Positions 50,114 to 58,933 of a stretch of DNA of 64,000 nucleotides are shown in pieces (within the stretch, counting starts at the first letter, position 1; the number at the start of each line of letters is the position of its first letter). The translations under genes and the position numbers were made by a program. The DNA lies in contig NZ_PVTF01000009.1 of NCBI RefSeq assembly GCF_003002815.1, forward strand, positions 124,001-188,000, given 5' to 3'. Below the pieces are notes generated by a model. That model had not been told where the DNA came from. It did not search any database and was given only the letters and a program-made list of their open reading frames with translations. This stretch comes from Umezawaea tangerina. Lineage in GTDB: Bacteria > Actinomycetota > Actinomycetes > Mycobacteriales > Pseudonocardiaceae.

Positions 50114-50388
50114 ACCGAGATGAGCTGGCCGCGCTCGTCACGGGCCAGGTCGACGTCGCGGTCGTCGAACCACACGCCTTCACTGGCGAGGTAGCGGAAG
50201 CAGAGCGTGGCTCCGGCGTCGACCCGGACCGCGGTGGACCACGTCCCGTTGGAGCGCTTGACGAGCCGGTGCCGTCCCGGAGTCCAGTTGTTGAAGCACC
50301 CCACGACGCTGGTGTGTCCCGGCGGTGGGTCGGACAGCACGAACGTGACGTTGACCTGGCCGCCCGCCGAGGGCTTGACGCGGATCAT
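50110..50388 (-). CDS. Stand-alone CBM48/isoamylase-N-like glycogen-binding protein
   Basis: 92 residues from ATG 50388 with AGGAGG upstream. The sheet pattern VNVTFVLSDPPPGHTSVVGCFNNWTPGRHRL and GTWSTAVRVDAGATLCFRYLA matches the glycogen-binding domain of isoamylases and AMPK (V-x-G-x-F-N-x-W). There is no catalytic domain. Such small proteins are common in actinomycetes but their role is unclear; glycogen or trehalose metabolism or protein scaffolding are options. Confidence 0.8.
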   Translation of the reverse strand: MIRVKPSAGGQVNVTFVLSDPPPGHTSVVGCFNNWTPGRHRLVKRSNGTWSTAVRVDAGATLCFRYLASEGVWFDDRDVDLARDERGQLISV

Positions 50389-50531
50389 GCAGCGGTTTCC
50401 TCCTGTGTCGAAGTCACCGACCACCCTGCCCCGACCCGCGCGACCCCGCCACACGGCTCACCCGGACGTGGGACCGGGTCCGCCGTGCCGATGATCACAC
50501 CGCGAGCGGCGACCGTCCCTGGACAAAGGAG

Positions 50532-50565
50532 ATCCCCGCCGCGACAACGTTGTCACGACGGGGAT
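50532..50565 (-). terminator. Strong hairpin after the S8 protease gene
   Basis: A 17+17-base inverted repeat, ATCCCCGCCGCGACAAC against GTTGTCACGACGGGGAT, with two mismatched positions and a perfect GACAACGTTGTC centre. It starts 12 bases past the protease stop and has no gene beyond it for 140 bases. Confidence 0.75.
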
Positions 50566-50576
50566 GACCGAATTCC

Positions 50577-52520
50577 CTAGCTGACGACGAGGGCGTAGTC
50601 CGCGTCCGTCGCCGCCGTCTCGACGTGGCCGTCCGCGTTGACCTCCGAGGCGATCACCTCGACGGTCCAGGTGCCCGCGGCCGCGTTGTCCACGAACACG
50701 TTCTCCACGTTGTCGACCGTGTTGGCCGACCCGCCGGGCGTGGACCACACACCCGTCGAGAGGCCGTTGTTGCCGTAGTACACCGTGCCGTCGGGCGCGG
50801 TGAGCCGCAGCGTGAGGTCGTTGACGCGGGCCAGCGCGGCGCCGGGCGTGCCCGCCGGGTCGGTGTAGGCGAGCGTGGCGCGCAGCGGCTTGGTGCCGTC
50901 GCTGGTCACCGTGTAGCTCTTCACGTCACCGGTGCTCACCAGGTCGGTCTCGTCCACCAGCACGGGCAGCGACCAGCCGTTGGCCTCCGCCAGCGCGTGC
51001 AGGTTGCCGACGCTGGCCGAGCCCCAGCCCTGGTGGGTGCGGGTCATGTCGTGCGCGGTGCCGGTGAAGGGGTACTGGTTGGCGGTGTTGACGAGCAGCG
51101 CCTTGGCCGTCGAGGCGTGCGGACGCGCCGCGAACACGTCGGCCGCCTTGCCGGGACCGCCGGAGAACACGCCGTCCGCCCACATCTGGAACAGCAGGCC
51201 CGCGTTGCCGCAGGTGATCGGCGTCGCGCCGCTCGTGCCGCCGAACGACGTCGTGTAGGACGCGTCGTTGGACGACGACGTGGTGTCGATGCGGTCGTAG
51301 TAGTTGGACACGTCCGGCTTGATGCGGCCGTCCGCGGCCGGGCCGATGCTGCCGCCGCTGTTCCACTTGTCGTCGGAGCGGTCGGCGGTGTTGAAGTGGT
51401 ACTGCCCGCCCACCGAGAGCACGTTCTTCGCCCAGGCCTGAGGCCGTGAGCTGCGCGTCCCCGCGTTGCTCTGGGACTGGCAGATCAGCAGGTCGGTGTC
51501 GAAGACGATCTTGTCCATCTGCGCGGAGATGGAGGTGTAGGACGTGGTCAGCGCGTCGCCCCAGCTGTTGCTCTGGAAGACGGCCCGGTACGGACCGGCG
51601 GGGTCGACCAGCTCCTTGGTGTGCGCGTAGCGGTCCTTGCCGGTGTAGGTGGCGAGGATGCCCTGCGCCTCGGGCAGCATGCCCCGGTGCGCGGTGCTGA
51701 CACCGGAGGCGAAGATCTCGCCGTAGGTGGACGTGCCGTGGCTGGTGTCGGTCGAGTTCGGGCCGTGCAGCAGCGGCGGCCGGGCGGCGAACTCCTGGTG
51801 GGTCGCGCGCAGGCCGCCGTCCATCACCTCGCCGCGCACACCCTTGCCGGTGTACCCGCCCGCGGCCTCGATCGCGTTGGCACCACTGGTCTCCCGCGCG
51901 ATCGCCATGTCGGTCTCCGGCGCGGAGTCCGCGCCGACGGCGATCACCTCGGGCAGGCCCGCGACGGCCGCGACCTGGTCGGCGCCGAGCAGCACGGTGA
52001 GGTGCTGGCCGCTGGCCGACACCTGCTCCACCTTGCCGCCGAGCCCGGCGATCCGGTTCGCCACGACCCGCTGGTCCTTGGTGTCCTGCTCGGCCAGCGT
52101 GACGAGGTAGCGGCCTTCGGTCGCCGCGGTCGCGTCCATCTTGTCCGCGGCCTGGAAGTCGACCGCGGCGCGCACGAACGACAGCCGCTCGACCTGCTTG
52201 CGGGTCGTGTCGCTCATCCGCACCACGTAAGCGAAATCGGGCACGTAGGTGCCGACGCGGGCACCCATCGCGCGGAGTCGTCTGCGCTGCTGGTCGGTGA
52301 GGTTGCCGCGGAACTGCACCAGGTAGGAGCCGTTGCCCGCGGTCGCCACCGCCGCGGTCTGGGCGTCGAGCGGGTCGAACGTGCGGTTGGCGAGCCGGAT
52401 GAACCTCGGGCCCGAGTCCGCCGGTGCGGGATCCGCCTGCACACCGGTGACGCCGCCCGCGGCGACGAGCAGGACTCCGAAGAGCGAACCGGCGAGCAAG
52501 CCGCGTTTTCCGCGCAGCAT
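50577..52520 (-). CDS. Secreted S8 (subtilisin-like) serine protease
   Basis: 647 residues with a signal peptide (about 1-29, LLAGSLFGVLLVAAGG). A propeptide-like region to about 205 (YLVQFRGNLTDQQRRRLRAMG) is followed by the catalytic domain with Asp234 (EVMDGGLRATH), His261 (DTSHGTSTYGE) and Ser430 (GGTSGATPITCG). The C-terminal 130 residues are a P/proprotein-convertase-like beta-sandwich (LRATLAYTDPAGTPGAA, GTWTVEVIASEVN). It should be an extracellular endopeptidase and could expose cell-wall proteins. It is transcribed alone. Confidence 0.92.
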   Translation of the reverse strand: MLRGKRGLLAGSLFGVLLVAAGGVTGVQADPAPADSGPRFIRLANRTFDPLDAQTAAVATAGNGSYLVQFRGNLTDQQRRRLRAMGARVGTYVPDFAYVVRMSDTTRKQVERLSFVRAAVDFQAADKMDATAATEGRYLVTLAEQDTKDQRVVANRIAGLGGKVEQVSASGQHLTVLLGADQVAAVAGLPEVIAVGADSAPETDMAIARETSGANAIEAAGGYTGKGVRGEVMDGGLRATHQEFAARPPLLHGPNSTDTSHGTSTYGEIFASGVSTAHRGMLPEAQGILATYTGKDRYAHTKELVDPAGPYRAVFQSNSWGDALTTSYTSISAQMDKIVFDTDLLICQSQSNAGTRSSRPQAWAKNVLSVGGQYHFNTADRSDDKWNSGGSIGPAADGRIKPDVSNYYDRIDTTSSSNDASYTTSFGGTSGATPITCGNAGLLFQMWADGVFSGGPGKAADVFAARPHASTAKALLVNTANQYPFTGTAHDMTRTHQGWGSASVGNLHALAEANGWSLPVLVDETDLVSTGDVKSYTVTSDGTKPLRATLAYTDPAGTPGAALARVNDLTLRLTAPDGTVYYGNNGLSTGVWSTPGGSANTVDNVENVFVDNAAAGTWTVEVIASEVNADGHVETAATDADYALVVS

Positions 52521-52971
52521 GAACTACCTCCGATACGGCAGGGTCGTCCCGGCGGAGGGTGGGCCGGGACACGTGAACCGAACGTATCGGACGAACTTCG
52601 GGCGGTCACCCGCCGATCGACGGGTGCCCGACCACCCCGGCCTGCCCGAACCGAGCGCCGTCCCGACGAGGCCACTCCGCCGGGAACCGGGCCGGAAGTG
52701 TTAGGGCACATCGGCTTTGACGTCGCGGAGCGGTGCGGGATCTCCGGGGTGGCGCGCAAGGCGATGGCCTGCCACCCGAGATGGCTGCTTCTCGCCGGAA
52801 TCCCATGTGAGAAAGGCAAACGCCGCGCTTCGTCGGCGCCGTCCCACTCGAACCGCTGGTCAGTGCGCTGGTCGGCGGCGAGCCCGAGCCGTTGGCCCTG
52901 AAGGGATCCGAACACCTCCCCCACGGCGTACCGCACTGCTTGGGCGGTGCGGATGCGGTTTCATGGACCCC
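52521..52971. other. 451 bases without a convincing gene
   Basis: The stretch holds the upstream region of the protease on the left and of the oxygenase on the right. An open minus frame from 52936 exists but lacks codon bias, a ribosome site and any recognised motif. No repeat or insertion-sequence end was found. Base usage looks non-coding, and the middle (52700-52900) could be eroded gene DNA. Confidence 0.4.
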
Positions 52972-53913
52972 ATGACGGTTCCGCTGGTGGACTTGGGTCC
53001 GTGGTTCGAGGGCACGCCGGAGGGCCGCGCCGACGTGGCGGCCAGGATCGACGCCGCGCTGCGCGACTCGGGGTTCCTGCTGGTGACCGGTCACGGTGTG
53101 CCCGATGAACTGCGAGCGCGCACCCGTGAGCTGGCCCGCCGGTTCTTCGCGCTGCCCGCGGAGGTGAAGCGGCGCTACGCCGTCACCGTGGGCGGACGCG
53201 GTTGGCTGCCGCCGGGCGTCGAGGCGAACGGGTACGCGGAGGGCACCGAGACGCCGCCCGACCTGAAGGAGTCGTACTCGGTCGGCGCCGACACCCCGGT
53301 CGGCGACCCCGAGGTCGACGGCTTCTGGTTCCAGCCCAACACCTGGCCCGCCGAGGTACCCGAGCTCGCCGCGGCGGCGACCGAGTACATGGCCAGGATG
53401 CGGCGGCTGTCCGACGAGCTGCTGACGATCTTCGCGGTGGCGCTGGACCTGCCGTCGGGGTTCTTCACCGACCACACCGGACATCCGACCTACACGTTCA
53501 ACATCAACTGGTACCCGCCGATCGGGGTGGTCGGGGAGCCGGAGGACGGCCAGTTCCGGATCGGCCCGCACACCGACTTCGGCACGGTCACGGTGCTGGA
53601 CCGCCAGGCGGGGGTGGGTGGGCTCCAGGTGTTCACGAAAGACGGCGAGTGGGAGGACGCCCCGTTCGACCCGGCCGCCTTCACGATCAACATCGGCGAC
53701 CTGATGGCCCGCTGGACCGGCGACCGCTGGCGCTCGACCCGCCACCGCGTCCTGCCGCCCGACGCCGGCGCGCCGGACGAGGACCTGGTGTCGCTGATCT
53801 ACTTCTACGAGTGCGACCACGACGCCCGCGTCGCCGCGCTGGACGGCAGCTACCCGGAGGTCCTGGCCTCGGAGTACCTGAAGGAGAAGCTGGACGCGAT
53901 CACGGTGACGTGA
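52972..53913 (+). CDS. Isopenicillin-N-synthase-family Fe(II) dioxygenase
   Basis: 313 residues from ATG 52972 (ATG 52963 possible). The N-terminal DIOX_N segment is VPLVDLGPWFEGTPEGRADV. The iron triad is His200-x-Asp202 (GPHTDFGTVTVL) and His258 (RWRSTRHRVLPP), with the co-substrate Arg likely in the conserved R-x-S region after it. These oxygenases use 2-oxoglutarate to hydroxylate or desaturate small molecules or amino acids. No antibiotic gene cluster surrounds it. Its end overlaps the convergent antiporter gene by 14 bases. Confidence 0.9.
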   Translation: MTVPLVDLGPWFEGTPEGRADVAARIDAALRDSGFLLVTGHGVPDELRARTRELARRFFALPAEVKRRYAVTVGGRGWLPPGVEANGYAEGTETPPDLKESYSVGADTPVGDPEVDGFWFQPNTWPAEVPELAAAATEYMARMRRLSDELLTIFAVALDLPSGFFTDHTGHPTYTFNINWYPPIGVVGEPEDGQFRIGPHTDFGTVTVLDRQAGVGGLQVFTKDGEWEDAPFDPAAFTINIGDLMARWTGDRWRSTRHRVLPPDAGAPDEDLVSLIYFYECDHDARVAALDGSYPEVLASEYLKEKLDAITVT

Positions 53914-55165
53914 CCGTCTCCCGCTTGCGGTCGAGGAAGCGCATGACCGGGGTGGCGGTGACGCCGTGGATGACGATCGAGCCGACCACGACCAGCCCGA
54001 CGATCCGCCACATCGCGCCCTCCTCCACGAACTTCGCGGCCTCCAGCGCGTAGGCGACGTAGAACACCGAGCCGACACCGCGGACACCGAAGAACGAGAC
54101 GACGACCCGCTCCCTCGGTCCGGTTCGCCCCTTGGCGAGCCCGACCAGGCCCGCGAGCGGGCGGACGACGAGCAGGACCACCAGCGCCACCAGCACCTCC
54201 CGCCAGCCGATGCCGGCGAACAGGCCGGTCGCGACCGCGCCGCCGAGCAGGAAGATCACCAGCACCGTGAGCAGGCGTTCGACCTGCTCCACGTACTGGT
54301 GCAGCACGCGGTGGTAGCCGTGGGACCGTTCACCGGCGCGGATCGTGCAGGCGCAGACGAACACCGCGACGAACCCGTACCCGTGGGCCAGCTCGGCGAC
54401 GCCGTAGGCGAGGAACACCGCGGCCAGCGCCACGAACCCCTCGGCGTGCTTGGCCAGCCGGAACTTCTCCGACGGCGCCGCGAAGAACAGCTTCCGCAGC
54501 AGCCACCCGGTCCCCATGCCCACCAGCAGGCCCGCGGCCAGCCGCCACACCACGTCCACGGCCAGCCAGTGCGGCAGCCAGTCGCCGGGCGTGGTCGCGA
54601 GTGCGATCGCCAGGTAGGTGAACGGGAACGCGAGCCCGTCGTTCAGACCGGCCTCCGACGTCAGCGCGAACCGCGCCTCGTCGTCGCTGTCCTCGTTGTC
54701 GTCCGACTCCTCGCTGTTGTCAGCGGGTTCGGCCACCTGCACCTCGGTCGCGAGCACCGGGTCGGTGGGCGCGAGCGCGGCCGCCAACAGCACGGCACCA
54801 GCCACGCCGAAGCCCAGTACGGACCAACCGAGCACGGCCACCGCGACCATGGTCAACGGCATCGTGATGCCCAGCAGCCGCCACGTCGTGGACCACCGCC
54901 GCCACCCCACGGGCCGGTTGAGCGCGAGACCGGCACCCATCAACGAGATGATCACGCACAGCTCGGTGAGGTGGAGCACGATCGAGCTGTGCCGCACCGG
55001 GTCCGGGTCGGGCAGCGGGTCGATGACCGCGAACGTCAGCGCGCCCGCCGCCAGGAACACCATCGGCATCGAGACGGGTGCCCTGTTCAGCAGTCGCGGC
55101 AGCAGTGCGGCCGCGAGGGTGGCGACGCCGGCGGCGGCGAAGACGATCGGTCCCGCGTCCGCCAC
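53900..55165 (-). CDS. Cation/proton antiporter, CPA1 (NhaP-like)
   Basis: 421 residues from GTG 55165 with GGAAGGGG upstream. About 11-12 membrane segments. Transport-site residues lie in ALAPTDPVLATEV (the TDP of CPA1) and in SEAGLNDGLAFPF (ND). Between them is a very acidic stretch PADNSEESDDNEDSDDEARF, an unusual cytoplasmic loop that could sense ions or pH. It would exchange Na+ or K+ for H+. The end reads KRETVTSP. Confidence 0.9.
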   Translation of the reverse strand: MADAGPIVFAAAGVATLAAALLPRLLNRAPVSMPMVFLAAGALTFAVIDPLPDPDPVRHSSIVLHLTELCVIISLMGAGLALNRPVGWRRWSTTWRLLGITMPLTMVAVAVLGWSVLGFGVAGAVLLAAALAPTDPVLATEVQVAEPADNSEESDDNEDSDDEARFALTSEAGLNDGLAFPFTYLAIALATTPGDWLPHWLAVDVVWRLAAGLLVGMGTGWLLRKLFFAAPSEKFRLAKHAEGFVALAAVFLAYGVAELAHGYGFVAVFVCACTIRAGERSHGYHRVLHQYVEQVERLLTVLVIFLLGGAVATGLFAGIGWREVLVALVVLLVVRPLAGLVGLAKGRTGPRERVVVSFFGVRGVGSVFYVAYALEAAKFVEEGAMWRIVGLVVVGSIVIHGVTATPVMRFLDRKRETVTSP

Positions 55166-55369
55166 GAATCCCCTTCCGAACAGTTGGCTGTGAACGGTGG
55201 TTAGCCGGTTCGGCGGCCTGCGAAACGTCCACCTTGGACACAGTCCCCCACCTGCGACGGTGGTATGGACCTCTCTTGATCATTGTGGAACACTCGCTCG
55301 GAGTCAGGCGGCAGTGACGGACAGTGAGCCGTCGTGGTCGAGCGCCGCCCCGCCCGTCGAGGAGGCCCG

Positions 55370-56953
55370 ATGACGGCGCAGGTGATCTCGATCGTCGTAC
55401 TGGCACTGATCTTCGTGCTGGCGACCACCCGGTCGACCAACATGGGAGCGCTGGCGTTCGCCGCCGCGTTCCTGGTCGGCACCCTCGCGGGCGGCCTCGA
55501 CGCCAAGGGCATCTTCGCGAAGTTCCCCGGCGACATCTTCGTCGTCCTCGTCGGCGTCACCTACCTCTTCGCGTTGGCCAGGGCCAACGGCACGACGGAC
55601 TGGCTCGTGTCGGCCGCCGTCCGAGCGGTCGGCGGACGGATCGTGCTGATCCCGTGGGTCATGTTCGTCATCACCGGTGTGCTCACCGCCATCGGCGCGG
55701 TCAGCCCGGCCGCGGTGGCGATCGTCGCGCCGATCGCACTCGGCTTCGCCGCCCGGTACAAGATCAACCCACTGCTGATGGGCGCGATGGTCGTGCACGG
55801 CGCGCAGGCGGGCGGGTTCTCACCGATCAGCGTGTACGGCTCGATCGTCAACGGCCTGGTCGAGCGCAACAACATCCACGGCAACCCGGTCGCCCTGTTC
55901 CTCGCCAGCCTCGCCGTGAACACCGCCATCGCCGTGATCCTCTTCCTCGTGCTCGGCGGCCGGAAACTGGCCCGCCAGAAAGCGGTTCCCGCCACCCGCA
56001 GCCGGGCAGCCGCCGACACCACCACGGTGGACGGGACCGCGACCGACGGACAGCCGACCACCACCGGTGCCGCGGACAGCAGGGCGGCAGCGGACAGCAC
56101 GACCGGCATCGCGACGGCCGACGCGACAACCAGCGACGCGACAACCAGCGGTACGCCTTCCAGTGCCGCGGCGACCAGCGGCCTGGTCACCGCCGGAGCC
56201 GGAACCACCAGCAGCCGGACCTCCAGCACCGCATCCACCAGCGCGGCAGGCACCAGCAGAGCTGGCAGTAGCGCGGCAGCCGGCACCACGACGGCCCGCG
56301 ACTCCTCCACCGCGCCCGACGACCTCACGGTCGACGAACCCGAACCGGCCGTCACCCTCACCCCGGCCAGGACCGCGACGCTGATCGGCCTGGTCGCCCT
56401 GGTCGTCGGCACGCTCGTGTTCGACCTCGACGTCGGCTTCACGGCGGTCACGCTCGCCGCCGTGCTCAGCCTGATCTGGCCCGCCGACAGCCGCCAGGCC
56501 GTCGCCGAGATCACCTGGCCCACCGTCCTGCTGATCTGCGGTGTGCTGACCTACGTCGCGGTGCTCCAGGCGATGGGGACCATCGACTTCGTCGGCAACG
56601 CGGTCACCGGGGTCGGCATCCCGATCCTGGCCGCACTGCTGCTCTGCTACATCGGGGGCATCGTCTCGGCGTTCGCCTCCTCGGTCGGGTTGATGGGTGC
56701 GCTGATCCCGCTGGCCGTGCCGTTCCTCGCCCTCGGCACCGTCGGCCCGGTCGGGATGATCGCCGCGGTGGCGGTGTCCGCGACGGTCGTCGACGTGAGC
56801 CCGTTCTCCACCAATGGCGCCTTGGTGCTGGCGAACGCGAAGGACGTCGACCGGGACGCCTTCTTCCGCACGCTGCTCATCTACGGCGGCATCATCGTCG
56901 CGGTGGCTCCTCTCCTGATCTGGCTGCTGTTCGTGGTTCCCAACCTCGGCTGA
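55370..56953 (+). CDS. MatC/ArsB-type transporter with long Ser/Thr/Ala-rich central loop
   Basis: 527 residues from ATG 55370 with GAGGCCC upstream. The N-terminal MatC-like half has VLALIFVLATTRSTNMGALAFA and KGIFAKFPGDIFVVLVG, and the C-terminal half has FASSVGLMGALIPLAVPF and VDVSPFSTNGALVLANAKD. MatC-type carriers import malonate or related dicarboxylates. Residues from about 205 to 320 form a low-complexity loop (repeats like ADATTSDATTSGTPSS) that ordinary relatives lack or have much shorter. The loop should be cytoplasmic. The substrate is inferred from the family only. Confidence 0.85.
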   Translation: MTAQVISIVVLALIFVLATTRSTNMGALAFAAAFLVGTLAGGLDAKGIFAKFPGDIFVVLVGVTYLFALARANGTTDWLVSAAVRAVGGRIVLIPWVMFVITGVLTAIGAVSPAAVAIVAPIALGFAARYKINPLLMGAMVVHGAQAGGFSPISVYGSIVNGLVERNNIHGNPVALFLASLAVNTAIAVILFLVLGGRKLARQKAVPATRSRAAADTTTVDGTATDGQPTTTGAADSRAAADSTTGIATADATTSDATTSGTPSSAAATSGLVTAGAGTTSSRTSSTASTSAAGTSRAGSSAAAGTTTARDSSTAPDDLTVDEPEPAVTLTPARTATLIGLVALVVGTLVFDLDVGFTAVTLAAVLSLIWPADSRQAVAEITWPTVLLICGVLTYVAVLQAMGTIDFVGNAVTGVGIPILAALLLCYIGGIVSAFASSVGLMGALIPLAVPFLALGTVGPVGMIAAVAVSATVVDVSPFSTNGALVLANAKDVDRDAFFRTLLIYGGIIVAVAPLLIWLLFVVPNLG

Positions 56954-57154
56954 CGGACCACCCGCCAACCAGCCCTCCCCATCAACCGACGACCAACCAC
57001 CACTCCTGCCCGCTGATTACCGTCGACTGATCGGTGGCTTTGCCCGGCGCCCAGCCGCCGGCCGTAGCCGTCGACTCACCACCGACCACCACTCCCGCCC
57101 GTCGGCTGAAGGGCGGTGTCAGACCTGCCCGCCGGCCGGAGGACCGCCCTGCCG

Positions 57155-58453
57155 TCAGTCCCGTCCGCTGGTGGACGGCATCCCGTCGCCGGACGACCGG
57201 TCGGTGCCGCCGATACCACCGTTGCCACTGGCGCCGCCGCCGTCGACCACCGCACGGGCCCGCGCTTCCAGGTAGCGCTGCTCCGGCAGGCTGAGCGTCG
57301 TTCGGGCGGCCAACAGGTAGGCCTCGCGGGCGGAGTCGTGCTCGCCCGCCTGGTCGAGCAGGTGGGCACGGACCGCGTGGACCCGGTGGTGGCCCACCAG
57401 CGCCGGGTCCCTCTCCGCCTCGGCCAACTGCTCCAGGGCGGCGCGCGGACCGTGGACCATGGCGTGGGCGACGATGCGGTTGAGGCTGACCATCGGACCG
57501 GGCGCGATGGACCCCAACAACGTGTAGAGGCCCAGGATCTCGTGCCAGTCCGTGTCCTCCGAGGTCGCGGCCTCCGCGTGGACGGCGGCGATCGCGGCCT
57601 GGAGTTGGTACGGACCGATCCGGGTAGTGGCCAGCGCGGTGGTGATCAGCTCCTTCCCCTCGGTGATGGCGGGTGCGTCCCAACGGCTCCGGTCCTGTTC
57701 GGCCAGCGGGACCAGGGCGCCGTTGGGCAACGTCCTGGCGGGTCGGCGGGCGTCCGTCAGCAGCATCAGGGCCAGCAGGCCCGTCACCTCCCCGTCGTCC
57801 GGCAGCCGGGCGTGCAGTTGCCGGGTGAGGCGGATGGCCTCGGTGGTCAGGTCGACGCGGTTCAGCGCCGCCCCGGAACTGGCCGTGTGCCCCTCGGTGA
57901 AGATCAGGTAGAGCACCCGGAGCACGGTCGCCACGCGCTCCGGGAACTCCTCCGACGGCGGCATCCGGAACTCGGCCCCGCTCGCCTTGATCCGCTGCTT
58001 CGCCCGGCTGATCCGCTGGCCCACCGTCGACTCCGGCACGAGGAACGCCCGCGCGATCTCACCGGTGCTGAGACCGCCGACCGCCCGCAGCGTCAACGCC
58101 ACCTGGCTGACCCCGGTCAGCGCGGGGTGGCAGCACAGCAGGAACAGCGCGAGGGTGTCGTCGACCGCGGGCGCCGGTTCCGGGTCCGGTGCGGCCTGGG
58201 CCGCGAGGTTCTCCTCCCTTCGTCTTCGGGCTGTCTCGTTGCGCCACAGCTCGGTGCGGCGGCGGGACGCCACGGTGACCAGCCAGCCGCGCGGGTTGTC
58301 CGGCAGCCCTTCGGTCGGCCATTGCAGAGCGGCTGCCAGCAGTGCCTCCTGCACGGCGTCCTCGCACGTGTCGAAGCCGCCGTAACGCCGGACGAGCGCC
58401 CCGAGGACCTGCGGTGCCAGGTCCCGCAGCAGGTCCTCGACCGACGGGGTCAC
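57155..58453 (-). CDS. ECF sigma factor with long C-terminal domain (DUF6596/ECF42-like)
   Basis: 432 residues from GTG 58453, a GTGA overlap with the YCII gene. Region 2 is QVLGALVRRYGGFDTCEDAVQEALLAA; region 4 is CCHPALTGVSQVALTLRAVGGLSTGEIARAFLVPESTVGQRI. Past 180 there is a long helical domain (GHTASSGAALNRVDLTTEAIRLTRQLHA, GPYQLQAAIAAVHAEA) of the SigJ/ECF42 kind. A Gly/Ser-rich tail (GASGNGGIGGTDRSSGDG) ends the protein. Pairing with a DGPF/YCII gene is the known hallmark of this group; the C-terminal domain probably replaces an anti-sigma. Confidence 0.9.
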   Translation of the reverse strand: MTPSVEDLLRDLAPQVLGALVRRYGGFDTCEDAVQEALLAAALQWPTEGLPDNPRGWLVTVASRRRTELWRNETARRRREENLAAQAAPDPEPAPAVDDTLALFLLCCHPALTGVSQVALTLRAVGGLSTGEIARAFLVPESTVGQRISRAKQRIKASGAEFRMPPSEEFPERVATVLRVLYLIFTEGHTASSGAALNRVDLTTEAIRLTRQLHARLPDDGEVTGLLALMLLTDARRPARTLPNGALVPLAEQDRSRWDAPAITEGKELITTALATTRIGPYQLQAAIAAVHAEAATSEDTDWHEILGLYTLLGSIAPGPMVSLNRIVAHAMVHGPRAALEQLAEAERDPALVGHHRVHAVRAHLLDQAGEHDSAREAYLLAARTTLSLPEQRYLEARARAVVDGGGASGNGGIGGTDRSSGDGMPSTSGRD

Positions 58454-58821
58454 AGGTCCCAGGTGCTCATGTCGAGCACCGGACGGACCTCGACCGCGCC
58501 GTACCGGGCGTCCGGTGCCCGTGCCGCGATCTCGACCGCCCGCTCGTAGCTCTCGCACTCGACCAGGTAGAAGCCCGCCAGGTGCTCCTTGGCCTCGGCG
58601 AACGGCCCGTCGCTGGTCAGCGTCTTGTCGTCGCGCACGGACACCCACTTCGCCAGCGACGGGTCGACCAGGCCCTCCGACACGACCAGCTCGCCGGACT
58701 CGGCCAGCGCCGCCGACAGCTCCAGGTGCCCCTTGCCGAACGCGTACCGCTGCTCGTCGGTCAGCGTCTCCCACACGGCCCTGGACTTCGGGTTGCTGTG
58801 GATCAGGATCAGGTACTTCAC
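58450..58821 (-). CDS. YCII/DGPF-domain protein
   Basis: 123 residues from GTG 58821 with GGAGGC upstream. The signature TSDGPFAEAKEHLAGFYLVE and the start KYLILIHSNPKS are diagnostic. YCII proteins are small dimers of unclear enzymatic role and are almost always linked to this type of sigma factor. The stop overlaps the sigma start, so both are made together. Confidence 0.92.
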   Translation of the reverse strand: MKYLILIHSNPKSRAVWETLTDEQRYAFGKGHLELSAALAESGELVVSEGLVDPSLAKWVSVRDDKTLTSDGPFAEAKEHLAGFYLVECESYERAVEIAARAPDARYGAVEVRPVLDMSTWDL

Positions 58822-58933
58822 GACCGCCTCCGCGGGTCTCGGGAAAAAACCTTCCACCGAACATGTCGAAGCCGGGTCGGCGGCTTCGACGTCCCCGGTG
58901 AAAGCCGTCCGGAGAACGTGGGAGGAGCACATC

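Noticed and set aside
52880-52925. tRNA-like 3' fragment on minus (GTGTTCGGATCCC followed by GGGCCA)
   Set aside because: The T-loop has G where A is conserved, and no matching 5' acceptor strand, D arm or anticodon arm lies at the right distance. Probably chance, though an old integration scar cannot be excluded.
52972-53913. Reading the isopenicillin-N-synthase-like gene as part of a beta-lactam cluster
   Set aside because: No ACV synthetase or other beta-lactam gene is nearby; the family is broad and most members have other roles.
56954-57154. Imperfect repeats ACCACCACTCC(T/C)GCCCG in the gap before the sigma gene
   Set aside because: Only two diverged copies without symmetry; likely low-complexity proline-type DNA.
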